A model generated the notes under the pieces. It saw nothing but the letters and a program-made list of their open reading frames with translations, was not told the DNA's origin and did no database searches. The translations under genes were made by a program, and so were the position numbers. From Nocardioides flavescens (GTDB lineage Bacteria > Actinomycetota > Actinomycetes > Propionibacteriales > Nocardioidaceae), in NCBI RefSeq assembly GCF_009823805.1, contig NZ_WUEK01000013.1:1-64000 (forward strand): 64,000 nucleotides of DNA, in the 5' to 3' direction. Positions 50,505 to 59,161 of this stretch are shown piece by piece (position 1 is the first letter of the stretch; each line of letters opens with the position of its first letter).

Positions 50505-52553
50505 TCACTCCACCCAGTCGCCGCGGCCCCAGCCGCCCCAGCCGTCGAAGGCACCGCCGTAGCCACCGCCGGCCGGACCGCGCGAGCCGAGGTAGGACCC
50601 CACGACGGCGGCGCCGAGGTCGTCGAGCTCGGGGGCCACGACGCGGCCCTCGACCCGCTGGGCCATCTGCTCGATGAAGCGCGCGAGACCCGGGTCCTCG
50701 CCGAGGCGGAAGAACGTCGTCTGCGCGCCGAGGCGGCGGGAGTTGTCGAGCTCGCGGACAGCGTAGGCGACCGTCAGCGGGTGCGGCGGGTAGGAGAAGT
50801 ACACCTCGCCGTTGGGCTCGAGGTGCGAGGTCGGCTCGCCGTCGGTCACCACCAGCAGCACCGGCTGGGCGTTGGGGTGCTTGCGGAAGTGACGGTTGGC
50901 GAGCAGCAGGGCGTGGTGCAGGTTGGTGCCCTTGTCCCACTTGGCGTCGAGCCCGGTGAGGTGCTCGATCTCCATCACCTCGGCGTGCCGACCGAAGCCG
51001 ATCAGCTGCAGCGCGTCACCGCGGAAGCGCGAGCGGATGAGGGTGTGCAGCGCGAGCGCGGTGCGCTTCATCGGCACCCAGCGCCCGTCCATCGCCATCG
51101 AGAACGACGTGTCGACGAGCAGCGCGACGCACGCCTGGGTGCGCGCCTCGGTCTCCTGCACCTCGATGTCGTCGATCGTGAGGCGTACGCCGGCCCGCGG
51201 GTCGCCACCCTCGGCGATCGTGCGTCCGACCGCGTTGGTGATGGTGCGCGGGACGTGCCAGGGCTCGGTGTCGCCGTACTCCCAGGCCCGGGTGGAGCCG
51301 GACAGGTCGCCGGCGGCGCCGGCCCGGCGCAGCTCGCGCTGCCCCTGGCGCCCCGACATCTTGTCGGCGACGTCGCGCAGCAGCGCCTTGCCGAGCTGGC
51401 GCATCGCCTTCGGGGTCAGCTGCAGCGTGCCGTCGGAGCCGCGCCGCAGCGTGCCGCCCTCGCGCAGCGCCCGCTCGAGCTCCTGCAGGGTCCGGGCGTC
51501 GACGGCCGCCTCGTCGCCGAGCTGGCGCGAGAGCGCGTCGAGGTCGAGGTCGTCCATCCGGGCGCCGCCGTAGGACTGTGAGAGCTGCTCGCTGAGCGCG
51601 TCGAGCTCGGCGAGGTCCTGGAAGACCCCGGTGCCGTCGCCGAGGCCGAGCCCCTCGCCGCCCTCCATCCGCTCCGAGCCGCTCCAGTCCTCGCCGGGGC
51701 GCAGCGACTGCAGGTTGGAGTCGAGGCGGGCGAGCGACTCCATCAGCGAGGCCGAGCCGAAGGCCTGCTGCGAGAGCTCCATCAGCTGCTGGCGCTGCTC
51801 GGGCGACATCGAGTTCATCATCCGCTGGGCCGCAGCGGCGCGCGCCGCCATCGCGTCCATGAGCTCGTCGAGGTTGCCGGGGTTCTCCGGGAAGAACTCG
51901 CCGTGCTTCGCCATGAACTCCGCGAAGTCCTCGGGGGTGTCCTCGCCGCGCTGGCGCTTCTCGAGCAGCTCGTTGAGGTCGCCGAGCATCTCGTCGATGG
52001 CCTGGCGGTCCTCGTCGGTGGCGTTCTCGAGGGCCTGCTTCATGCCGGCGAAGCGCTGGTCGAGCATCTCGCGGCCGAGCAGGTCCTTGATCTCGTCGTA
52101 CTTCTCACGGGCCTCGCGGCTCTGCCAGTCGTACGACGACAGCTCGCTCACCGCGGCCGCTGTGTTGGCCGGCAGCCCTTCGAGCTGCATCTCGCGCAGC
52201 GCGCGGTCGCCGTCGTCCATCTGCACGTCGCGGGCGAGCTGCTTGCGCTCCTCGAGCACCGCCTCGTCGAGCAGGCGGCGCACCTCCTCGAGGGTGCCGT
52301 CGAGGTTGTGACGGGCGGTGAGCTCGCGACGGCGCTCGGCGACCCGGCGGGCGAGGTCGTCGAGCCCCTGCTGGTCGCGACCGCCGCGGCGCAGGAACTC
52401 GCGCATCGCGCGCTCGGGCGAGTAGCCGGCCATGACGTCCTCGCCGATCGCGTCGAGCGCCTCGGAGAGGTCGACCGGCGCGGCGAGCGGGTCGCCGCCG
52501 GCGTAGCGGCCGTAGCTCTGCGCGCTGCGGCGCGAGGTGTGGAGGTTAGCCAT
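50505..52553 (-). CDS. VWA domain protein, CoxE/YehP-like
   Basis: A cytoplasmic protein of 682 residues. The N-terminal about 470 residues are highly charged and helical with repeated EELL/DEL motifs. The C-terminal VWA domain has the MIDAS motif DTSFSMAMDG at about residues 481-490, then IGFGRHAEVMEI and VVTDGEPTSHLEPNG. It is coupled with an ATPase gene through an 8-bp overlap; such AAA/VWA pairs act as chaperone-like machines for metal or cofactor insertion (MoxR-like, ChlI/ChlD). Client unknown. ATG at 52553. Confidence 0.9.
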   Translation of the reverse strand: MANLHTSRRSAQSYGRYAGGDPLAAPVDLSEALDAIGEDVMAGYSPERAMREFLRRGGRDQQGLDDLARRVAERRRELTARHNLDGTLEEVRRLLDEAVLEERKQLARDVQMDDGDRALREMQLEGLPANTAAAVSELSSYDWQSREAREKYDEIKDLLGREMLDQRFAGMKQALENATDEDRQAIDEMLGDLNELLEKRQRGEDTPEDFAEFMAKHGEFFPENPGNLDELMDAMAARAAAAQRMMNSMSPEQRQQLMELSQQAFGSASLMESLARLDSNLQSLRPGEDWSGSERMEGGEGLGLGDGTGVFQDLAELDALSEQLSQSYGGARMDDLDLDALSRQLGDEAAVDARTLQELERALREGGTLRRGSDGTLQLTPKAMRQLGKALLRDVADKMSGRQGQRELRRAGAAGDLSGSTRAWEYGDTEPWHVPRTITNAVGRTIAEGGDPRAGVRLTIDDIEVQETEARTQACVALLVDTSFSMAMDGRWVPMKRTALALHTLIRSRFRGDALQLIGFGRHAEVMEIEHLTGLDAKWDKGTNLHHALLLANRHFRKHPNAQPVLLVVTDGEPTSHLEPNGEVYFSYPPHPLTVAYAVRELDNSRRLGAQTTFFRLGEDPGLARFIEQMAQRVEGRVVAPELDDLGAAVVGSYLGSRGPAGGGYGGAFDGWGGWGRGDWVE

Positions 52554-53943
52554 AGATGGTCTCGCCCCGTCCGGACTCCTTGGAGATCTTGCGCGCGAGG
52601 TAGAGGCCCTCGAGCGCCAGCTCGATCGCGCCGGCGCGCTGGCCGTCGTTGGTGGCTCCGACCCGGGCGCAGATGTCGTCGTAGAGCTCCGACTCGCCCA
52701 GCGGTGGCAGTCCGGTGAGGAAGTCGCGCGCGGTGACCTGCTCACCGGTGGTGACCATCGTGCCGTTCTCGATCGCCTCGACGAGCAGCGAGAAGTCGAG
52801 GCCGCGGAAGGTGCCGCGCACGGTCTCGGCGGTCGCGGTGCGCAGCAGGTGGTTGAGCACGTCGAGCTCGCGGCCCTCCTCGCCCGACTCGAACTCGATC
52901 TTGCCGCCGAGCACGTCGACGGCGGTCTCGAGGTCGACGATGCGCGCCACGGCGTGGTCCTCGCCCTGCACGGTCGCGCGGTGGATCGCGGCCGCGGCGA
53001 TGGTCTCGGCGCCCGCGATCGCGAAGCGCGCCGAGACGCCCGAGCGCTGGTCGACCGAGGACGACTCGCGCAGGTTGCGGGTGAACCGGGCCAGGATCTC
53101 GATCAGGTGGTCGGGGACCTCGGCGGTCAGCTCCGCCTCCTGGCGGATGACCGCGACCTCGTCCTCGAGCTCGGTCGGGTAGTGGGTGCGGATCTCGGCC
53201 CCGAACCGGTCCTTGAGCGGGGTGATGATGCGCCCGCGGTTGGTGTAGTCCTCGGGGTTGGCGCTGGCCACGACCAAGACGTCGAGCGGCAGGCGCAGCA
53301 CGTAGCCGCGGATCTGGATGTCGCGCTCCTCCATCACGTTGAGCATCGCGACCTGGATGCGCTCGGCGAGGTCGGGCAGCTCGTTGATCGCCACGATGCC
53401 GCGGTGCGAGCGCGGGATCAGCCCGAAGTGGATCGTCTCCGGGTCGCCGAGCGAGCGGCCCTCGGCGACCTTCATCGGGTCGACGTCGCCGATGAGGTCG
53501 GCGACGCTGGTGTCGGGGGTCGCGAGCTTCTCGGCGTAGCGCTCGTCGCGGTGGCGCCACTCGATCGGCAGGTCGTCGCCGAGCTCGGCGGCGCGACGCA
53601 CCGAGGCGTGGACGATCGGCTCGAAGGGGTGCTCGCCCAGCTCGGAGCCGGCGATGACCGGCGTCCACTCGTCGAGGAGGCCGACCAGGGTGCGCAGCAG
53701 CCGGGTCTTGCCCTGGCCGCGCTCGCCGAGCAGCACGATGTCGTGGCCGGCGATCAGAGCGCGTTCGACCTGCGGGATGACGGTGTCCTCGAAGCCGTGC
53801 AGGCCGGGCCAGGGGTCGCGGCCGTCGCGCAGCGCGGCGAGGAGGTTGTCGCGCAGCTCGGCTCGGAGGGTCTTGTGGACGTGGCCGGACTCGCGGAGCT
53901 GGCCGACGGTGGAGAGGGAGGGAGCGGACGTCGCAGAGGTCAC
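52546..53943 (-). CDS. MoxR/ChlI-like AAA+ ATPase paired with VWA protein
   Basis: A cytoplasmic AAA+ protein of 465 residues. Walker A GERGQGKT with Lys79, the acidic GIVAINELPDL (Walker B-like, NE rather than DE), VVASANPEDYTNRGRIITPLKDRFG (sensor 1 and Arg finger region) and a C-terminal helical lid. The insert-rich layout recalls Mg-chelatase I-type subunits. GTG start at 53943. The downstream VWA gene overlaps by 8 bp, and the gene follows sseB by 22 bp, so sseB-AAA-VWA is probably one operon. Confidence 0.92.
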   Translation of the reverse strand: MTSATSAPSLSTVGQLRESGHVHKTLRAELRDNLLAALRDGRDPWPGLHGFEDTVIPQVERALIAGHDIVLLGERGQGKTRLLRTLVGLLDEWTPVIAGSELGEHPFEPIVHASVRRAAELGDDLPIEWRHRDERYAEKLATPDTSVADLIGDVDPMKVAEGRSLGDPETIHFGLIPRSHRGIVAINELPDLAERIQVAMLNVMEERDIQIRGYVLRLPLDVLVVASANPEDYTNRGRIITPLKDRFGAEIRTHYPTELEDEVAVIRQEAELTAEVPDHLIEILARFTRNLRESSSVDQRSGVSARFAIAGAETIAAAAIHRATVQGEDHAVARIVDLETAVDVLGGKIEFESGEEGRELDVLNHLLRTATAETVRGTFRGLDFSLLVEAIENGTMVTTGEQVTARDFLTGLPPLGESELYDDICARVGATNDGQRAGAIELALEGLYLARKISKESGRGETIYG

Positions 53944-53965
53944 TCCTTCACGCTACGCCGGTCCC

Positions 53966-54358
53966 CTAGGACGACGACTCCGAACCGGAGGCTGCCTCCG
54001 CCAGGTGCGGCAGGAGGCGTACGACGTCCGGCGGGAGGGTCACGCCGTCCGGGCTCGCCGGGTCGACCGCCATCCACAGGTCCTGGTCCGGCCAGCCCCC
54101 CGCCAGCTGGGCGAGCGAGACCTCGACGGCACTCGCCCGGTCGACGCCGGCGTTGGAGAGGGTCTCCGCGGTCGTGAAGACGGGCACGTAGTGCACACCG
54201 TCCTGCTCGACCACCGGCAGCGCCAGCGCACCCTCGGGTGGCGCCTCGACGTCGTCGGGCAGCTCCTGCGGCAGCAGCGCGGTGCCGACGGCGAGGCGGA
54301 TGAGCACCGCCTCGGCCTCGGCCTGGGCGTCGGTCCGGTCCTGGGGTGCGTGGGTCAC
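53966..54358 (-). CDS. SseB-domain protein
   Basis: A small protein of 130 residues. ALALPVVEQDGVHYVPVFTT and VSLAQLAGGWPDQDLWMAVDPAS match the SseB N-terminal domain (about residues 42-105), a family found in secretion chaperones and many actinobacterial proteins of unknown function. It has no membrane span. It leads the putative sseB-AAA-VWA operon, so a client or adaptor role for the pair is possible. GTG start at 54358. Confidence 0.82.
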   Translation of the reverse strand: MTHAPQDRTDAQAEAEAVLIRLAVGTALLPQELPDDVEAPPEGALALPVVEQDGVHYVPVFTTAETLSNAGVDRASAVEVSLAQLAGGWPDQDLWMAVDPASPDGVTLPPDVVRLLPHLAEAASGSESSS

Positions 54359-54475
54359 GAGGGTCCTCTCGGTGCGGGGCGGCTCTCGGAGATCGCCGGT
54401 ATCCCCGGCGCCGGGGCTTCACGCCTGGTCCGTCGGTACCGATCCGCGGCTGTCGTCACGGCTATCGTCACCAGG

Positions 54476-54838
54476 GTGCTGGCCGAGGACTGCCCCTGCG
54501 GCACGGGACTGCGCTACGACACCTGCTGCGGCCGGCTCCACCGCGGAGCCTCGAAGGCCGCCTCGCCCGAGGAGCTGATGCGCTCGCGCTACGCGGCGTA
54601 CGCCGTGGGCGCCCTCGACCACGTGTTCCGCACCTGGCACCCGCGCACCCGGCCGGCGACCCTCGAGCCCGACCCGGGGCTGGAGTGGACGGGCCTCGAG
54701 GTCGTCGACGCGAGCGGTGACGAGGTGGAGTTCGTCGCGCACTGGCGACGCGACGGACGCGCGGGCCGGCTGCGCGAGCGCAGCCGCTTCGAGCACCGCC
54801 GCGGGCGGTGGGTCTACGTCGACGGCGACGTGTCCTGA
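54476..54838 (+). CDS. YchJ-family SEC-C protein
   Basis: A protein of 120 residues. EDCPCGTGLRYDTCCGRLH (about residues 4-22) holds the CxC...CC zinc-like motif of YchJ/SEC-C, and ELMRSRYAAYAVGALDHVFRTW is the YchJ core followed by an NTF2-like region ending GRWVYVDGDVS. GTG start at 54476. The 3' end overlaps the convergent VOC gene by 25 bp. Confidence 0.9.
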   Translation: MLAEDCPCGTGLRYDTCCGRLHRGASKAASPEELMRSRYAAYAVGALDHVFRTWHPRTRPATLEPDPGLEWTGLEVVDASGDEVEFVAHWRRDGRAGRLRERSRFEHRRGRWVYVDGDVS

Positions 54839-55251
54839 TCTGCGACGTTGAACATCCAGTTCACGCCGAAGCGGTCCTTCACCTGACCGTAGTGGTCGCC
54901 CCACACCTGCCGCTCGAGCGGGACGTCGACGTTCCCGCCCTCGGCGAGCGCCTCGAACCACCCGGTCACCGTCTCGACCGCGTCGCCGCTGATGCACAGG
55001 TGGCCGTTGGGCGTCGAGCCGGTCTCGCCCGGAGGCAGGTCGGACCCCATCAGGCGCAGCCCGGCGTCGGTGACGAGCCGTGCGTGCATGACGCCGTCCG
55101 GCGGGACCCCCGAGCCCTCCTCGCTGCTGTCGGGGAGGCCGTAGTGGTCGAAGGTGACGATGTCGAGCTCGCCGCCGAACACGTCGCGGTAGAAGGTCAT
55201 GGCGGCGCGGGCGTCGCCGTCGAAGAGCAGGTACGGCGTGAGGTCGATCAT
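54814..55251 (-). CDS. PhnB-type VOC-family protein
   Basis: A cytoplasmic protein of 145 residues, of the 3-demethylubiquinone methyltransferase/PhnB-like glyoxalase group. DLTPYLLFDGDARAAMTFYRDVFGG and HARLVTDAGLRLMGSD mark the first half, and WGDHYGQVKDRFGVNWMFNV is the family's C-terminal signature. ATG at 55251 is preferred over an in-frame upstream extension because AGGAG lies close. Enzymatic activity is unknown. Confidence 0.88.
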   Translation of the reverse strand: MIDLTPYLLFDGDARAAMTFYRDVFGGELDIVTFDHYGLPDSSEEGSGVPPDGVMHARLVTDAGLRLMGSDLPPGETGSTPNGHLCISGDAVETVTGWFEALAEGGNVDVPLERQVWGDHYGQVKDRFGVNWMFNVADQDTSPST

Positions 55252-55317
55252 CGGGGCTCCTGGGTGTCGGGGACGGGTCCACCGGAGCAGACCGCGATCG
55301 ACCCGCGGACTCATCGC

Positions 55318-56748
55318 TCAGGCGACGGATCGGACCCTTGCCGGCAGCTCGACGCTGACGATCGTGCCCTGACCGACGACGGAGTGGATCGACACCCGGC
55401 CGCCGTGCTCCTCGGCGAGCCGACGGACGCTCGAGAGCCCGAGTCCGGTGCCGCCGTCGTCCGTGGCCAGCCCACCGCGCTGGAACTCGTCGAAGATCGT
55501 GTCGAGGTCCTCCTCGGGGATGCCCCGGCCCTGGTCCGAGACCGTGAGCCGCACCGACTGCTCGGTGCTGTGCACGTCGACGGCGATCGGGTCGCTCGCG
55601 GAGTACTTCATCGCGTTGCCGACGAGGTTGGTCACGACCCGCTCCATCGCGGCCCGGTCGACGAGGACCATGACGGGTGCGTCGGGCAGGTCGATGCGAG
55701 CCAGCTCGGAGGCGCTGCCCATCGTGGCGACCGTGTCGCGGGCCAGCTTGGCGAGGTCGAGGGGCTCCGGTCGGAGGGTGGTGCTGATGGAGTGGTGGGT
55801 GGCGTAGCCGACGAGGTCGCTCATCATCTGCATCAGCCGGTCCGCGTTCGCGTCGATGCGGCCCAGGAAGTCGTCGCGCTTGTCGTCCGGCGCGTCGCGC
55901 ACCAGCTCGGTGAACCCCTTCATCGCGGCGATCGGGGTGCGGAAGTCGTGGGCGATGGTGCCGAGGAACGACGCCTGCGCCTCCTCGAGGCGCTTGCGCT
56001 CGGTGAGGTCGCGCGTCACCTTCGCGAACCCGGTCAGCTCGCCGTGGTCGTCGTGGAGCGCGGTGATGACCACCTCGCCCCAGAAGCGGGTGCCGTCCTT
56101 GCGCACGCGCCAGCCGCTGTGCTCGACCGAGCCCTCGCGACGGGCGAGGTCGAGCAGCTCGAGCGGGAGCCCGGCGCGCCGGTCCTCCTCGGTGTAGAAC
56201 ATCGCGAAGCTGCGGCCGATGGCCTCCTCGGCGGTGTAGCCCTTGTGCCACTCCGCGCCGGCGTTCCAGGACTCGATGGTGCCGCTGGCGTCGAGCGCGA
56301 TGATCGCGTAGTCGACCACCTGGCTCACCAGCAGCCGGAACCGCTCCTCGCTGCGCCGCAGCTCCTCCTCGAGGCGGTGGGCCTCGGTCAGGTCACGGGT
56401 GACCTTGCCGAACCCCACGAGCTGCCCGTCGTCGTCGTGGAGAGCCGTGATGGTGACGTCGGCCCAGAAGCGGGAGCCGTCCTTGCGGACCCTCCACCCC
56501 ACGCTCTGGGTGCGACCGTGCACCCGGGCCTCGTCGAGCAGTCGGAGCGGGAGCCCGGCGCGCCGGTCCTCCGGGGTGTAGAACATCGCGAAGCTGCGAC
56601 CGAGCGCCTCCTCGGGGGTGTAACCCTTGAGCCGCTGCGCACCGGCGTTCCAGGACTCGATCGTGCCGCTGCCGTCCAGCGCGATGATCGCGTAGTCGAC
56701 CACCTGGTCGATCAGGCGGGCAGGGGCGGTCCCGGTCACGTCCGACAC
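55318..56748 (-). CDS. cytosolic PAS-PAS sensor histidine kinase
   Basis: A kinase of 476 residues without membrane segments. Two PAS domains (about 10-125 and 138-253) are very similar to each other, sharing VVDYAIIALD, GSGTIESWNAGA, EDRRAGLPL and GWRVRKDG blocks, which indicates a recent internal duplication. The H-box AHDFRTPI has the phospho-His near residue 267. N, G1 and G2 boxes (NLVGNAMKYS, DQGRGIP, GTGLGLSS) are intact. No response regulator is adjacent, so it is an orphan kinase. GTG start at 56748. Confidence 0.92.
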   Translation of the reverse strand: MSDVTGTAPARLIDQVVDYAIIALDGSGTIESWNAGAQRLKGYTPEEALGRSFAMFYTPEDRRAGLPLRLLDEARVHGRTQSVGWRVRKDGSRFWADVTITALHDDDGQLVGFGKVTRDLTEAHRLEEELRRSEERFRLLVSQVVDYAIIALDASGTIESWNAGAEWHKGYTAEEAIGRSFAMFYTEEDRRAGLPLELLDLARREGSVEHSGWRVRKDGTRFWGEVVITALHDDHGELTGFAKVTRDLTERKRLEEAQASFLGTIAHDFRTPIAAMKGFTELVRDAPDDKRDDFLGRIDANADRLMQMMSDLVGYATHHSISTTLRPEPLDLAKLARDTVATMGSASELARIDLPDAPVMVLVDRAAMERVVTNLVGNAMKYSASDPIAVDVHSTEQSVRLTVSDQGRGIPEEDLDTIFDEFQRGGLATDDGGTGLGLSSVRRLAEEHGGRVSIHSVVGQGTIVSVELPARVRSVA

Positions 56749-56803
56749 CCTAGGACCGCAGGCTCACCCGCGGAGGTGGAACGGCCCAGGACGTCGGGGT
56801 GGG

Positions 56804-57589
56804 TCAGGCCACCTGCAGACTGCGCTTCGAGAGGCCCAGCCAGAAACCGTCGATCACCTGGTCGCCCGGGACCTCCGGATCGCTCGCCGCGCCGAGGGTC
56901 ACGAAGAGCGGGGTGAAGTGCTCGACCGTCGGGTGGGCGTAGGGCATGCCCGGAGCGCGCGTGCCGTACGCCGCCAGCTCGTCGACGTCGCCGCGGGCGA
57001 GCGCCTCGCCAGCCCAGGCGTCGAACTCCGAGGACCAGCCCGGAGCCTTGGCGTCCAGCGACCAGTCGGTGAGGAACGGGAGGCCGTGGGTGAGGAAGCC
57101 GGAGCCGATGATCAAGACCCCCTCGTCGCGCAGCGGGCGCAGCCGTCGACCGAGCTCCATGAGCCGCACGGGGTCGTGGGTGGGGAGCGAGAGCTGCAGC
57201 ACCGGCACGTCGCCGGCGGGGTACATGATCGACAGCGGCACCCAGGCGCCGTGGTCGAGACCGCGGCTGGCGTGCTGGTGGACGGGCTCGCTGTCCGGCA
57301 TCATCGCCGCGACCCGGCGGGCCAGCGCGGCGGCGGGCGGGGTGCGGTAGGTCATCTGCGAGTACTTCGGGTCGAACCCGCCGAAGTCGTAGACCAGCGG
57401 GGCGCCGTCCGCGGACAGCATCACGGGCGCCGACTCCCAGTGGGCGCTCACGATGAGCACCGCGGTCGGGCGCGGCAGGTCGCCCGCCCACGCGGCGAGC
57501 TGCGAGGACCACAGCGGGTCGTCGAGCAGCGGCGGCGCGCCGTGCCCGATGTAGAGGGCGGGCATCCGGTCGGGGGCGGTCGTCTCCAT
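56804..57589 (-). CDS. LigB-type extradiol dioxygenase, YgiD/DODA-like
   Basis: A cytoplasmic enzyme of 261 residues. YIGHGAPPLLDDPLW (His near residue 16), LIVSAHWES, RGLDHGAWVPL and FLTHGLPF supply the His metal ligands of the class III extradiol dioxygenase fold, as in 4,5-DOPA dioxygenase. The natural substrate here is unknown. ATG start at 57589. It is divergent from pdxY, with an A+T-richer stretch carrying a partial palindrome between them. Confidence 0.93.
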   Translation of the reverse strand: METTAPDRMPALYIGHGAPPLLDDPLWSSQLAAWAGDLPRPTAVLIVSAHWESAPVMLSADGAPLVYDFGGFDPKYSQMTYRTPPAAALARRVAAMMPDSEPVHQHASRGLDHGAWVPLSIMYPAGDVPVLQLSLPTHDPVRLMELGRRLRPLRDEGVLIIGSGFLTHGLPFLTDWSLDAKAPGWSSEFDAWAGEALARGDVDELAAYGTRAPGMPYAHPTVEHFTPLFVTLGAASDPEVPGDQVIDGFWLGLSKRSLQVA

Positions 57590-57595
57590 GGTGGG

Positions 57596-57616
57596 TTCAA
57601 TTGTTGCAGCTTCAAC
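57596..57616. promoter_or_regulatory. A+T-rich imperfect palindrome in the DODA/pdxY divergent region
   Basis: The sequence has TTGCAGCTTCAA (57604-57615), an imperfect 12-bp palindrome preceded by another TTCAA (57597-57601). It stands out from the G+C-rich surroundings 10-25 bp upstream of the dioxygenase start. It could be an operator for a MarR- or LysR-type regulator, but no regulator gene is nearby. Confidence 0.4.
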
Positions 57617-57681
57617 TTCATTCCACCAGGGTCGTGCGGGCCCTGCTCGCCGCGGGGCCTGTCGGCTGGGACGATGGACCC

Positions 57682-58533
57682 GTGCAGATCCTGTCGATCC
57701 AGTCGTCGGTGGCCTTCGGTCACGTGGGCAACTCGGCCGCGGTGTTCCCGCTGCAGCGGCTGGGCCACGAGGTGTGGCCGGTCAACACGGTCCACTTCTC
57801 GAACCACACCGGGTACGGCGCCTGGCGCGGGCCGCTGCTCGACCCCGCCGACGTGCGCGAGGTCATCACCGGCATCGGCGAGCGCGGCGCGCTCGCGGGC
57901 GTCGACGCGGTGCTCTCCGGCTACCAGGGCGACCCCGCCGTCGGCGCGGTCATCCTCGAGGCGGTCGCCGCCGTGCGCGCGGTCAACCCGGGTGCGACGT
58001 ACTGCTGCGACCCGGTGATGGGTGACGTCGGACGCGGGATGTTCGTGAAGCCCGGCATCCCGGAGTTCATGCGCGACACCGTCGTGCCGCAGGCCGACGT
58101 GCTGACGCCCAACCACTTCGAGCTCGACTTCCTGGCCGGCGGCTCGACCTCGACCCTCGACGAGGTCCTCGACGCCATCGACGAGGTGCGCGACCGCGGA
58201 CCCCGCGACGTCCTGGTCACCTCGGTGCTCCACGAGGGGTCGGAGGCCGACTCCCTCGACGTCGTCGCCGTCTCCGACACGGGTGCGTGGGTGGTCACCA
58301 CCCCGCTGCTCCCCATCGCCCCCAACGGCTGCGGTGACGTGACCGCGGCCCTCTACCTCGCCCACCTGCGCACCACCGGCTCCCCCGCGCTGGCCCTCGA
58401 GCGCACCACCGCCACCGTCTTCGCGATCCTCGAGCAGACCCTCGACGCCGGCACCCGCGAGATCCAGCTCGTCGCCGCCCAGGACGCGATCGCCGAGCCC
58501 CCGCACGCCTTCGCGGCCCGCCAGCTGCGTTGA
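57682..58533 (+). CDS. pdxY: pyridoxal kinase
   Basis: A cytoplasmic kinase of 283 residues that phosphorylates pyridoxal or related B6 vitamers. ILSIQSSVAFGHVGNSAAVFPLQRLG, HTGYGAWRG, CDPVMGDVGRGMFV and PNGCGDVTAALYLAHL (Asp as catalytic base in the GCGD motif) are standard PdxK/PdxY signatures. GTG at 57682 is chosen because the fold begins immediately. The next gene starts 13 bp after, within a duplicated TTGAACGGCGT sequence. Confidence 0.94.
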   Translation: MQILSIQSSVAFGHVGNSAAVFPLQRLGHEVWPVNTVHFSNHTGYGAWRGPLLDPADVREVITGIGERGALAGVDAVLSGYQGDPAVGAVILEAVAAVRAVNPGATYCCDPVMGDVGRGMFVKPGIPEFMRDTVVPQADVLTPNHFELDFLAGGSTSTLDEVLDAIDEVRDRGPRDVLVTSVLHEGSEADSLDVVAVSDTGAWVVTTPLLPIAPNGCGDVTAALYLAHLRTTGSPALALERTTATVFAILEQTLDAGTREIQLVAAQDAIAEPPHAFAARQLR

Positions 58534-58546
58534 ACGGCGTCACCCG

Positions 58547-59161
58547 TTGAACGGCGTTCCGCTGCTCGACGTCCTCGGCACCTTCGTCTTCGCCGTCTCG
58601 GGCGCGCTCGTCGCGGTGCGCGCGCGCCTCGACCTGTTCGGCACCCTCGTGCTCGGCTTCGCCACCGGCCTCGGCGGCGGGCTCGTGCGCGACGTGCTGC
58701 TCGGCGACGTCCCGCCGGTCGGGCTCACCGAGTGGCCGCTGCTGGCGGCGGCCGTGGTGGCCGGGGCGACGACGTTCTGGTGGCACCCGGCGTTCTCGCG
58801 GTGGGAGCCGCTCATCCTGCTGCTCGACGCGGCCGGGCTCGCGCTGTTCTGCGTCAACGGCGCGCTGAAGGCCTCCGACGCCGGCCTCGACGTGGTGCCC
58901 GCGGCGCTGCTCGGCATGATCACCGGCATCGGCGGCGGGATCATCCGCGACGTCCTCGCCAACCGCGTGCCGGTGGTGCTCGAGGGCGGGTGGTACGCCG
59001 TGCCCGCCCTGACCGGTGCGCTGTGGGCCGCCACGGCTCACGGGCTCGACCTCAGCGCCCCCTTCGTCGTCGCCCCCGGCATCGCCGTCTGCTTCGGCTG
59101 GCGCGTCCTCGCCCTGCGCCGCGGCTGGTCACCGCGCCCCGCGCGGCACCCCGGTGGTTGA
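58547..59161 (+). CDS. TRIC/UPF0126 cation channel-like protein
   Basis: A membrane protein of 204 residues with two homologous three-span repeats. GTFVFAVSGALVAVRARLDLFGTLVLG with GLGGGLVRDVLLGD in the first half, and GLALFCVNGALKASDAGLDVVPA with GIGGGIIRDVLANRVPVVL in the second, are the prokaryotic TRIC/UPF0126 signatures. It uses a TTG start. The stop codon and last two codons (GGT GGT TGA) are supplied by the first bases of a repeat unit, so the present C-terminus ends where the repeat begins. Confidence 0.92.
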   Translation: MNGVPLLDVLGTFVFAVSGALVAVRARLDLFGTLVLGFATGLGGGLVRDVLLGDVPPVGLTEWPLLAAAVVAGATTFWWHPAFSRWEPLILLLDAAGLALFCVNGALKASDAGLDVVPAALLGMITGIGGGIIRDVLANRVPVVLEGGWYAVPALTGALWAATAHGLDLSAPFVVAPGIAVCFGWRVLALRRGWSPRPARHPGG

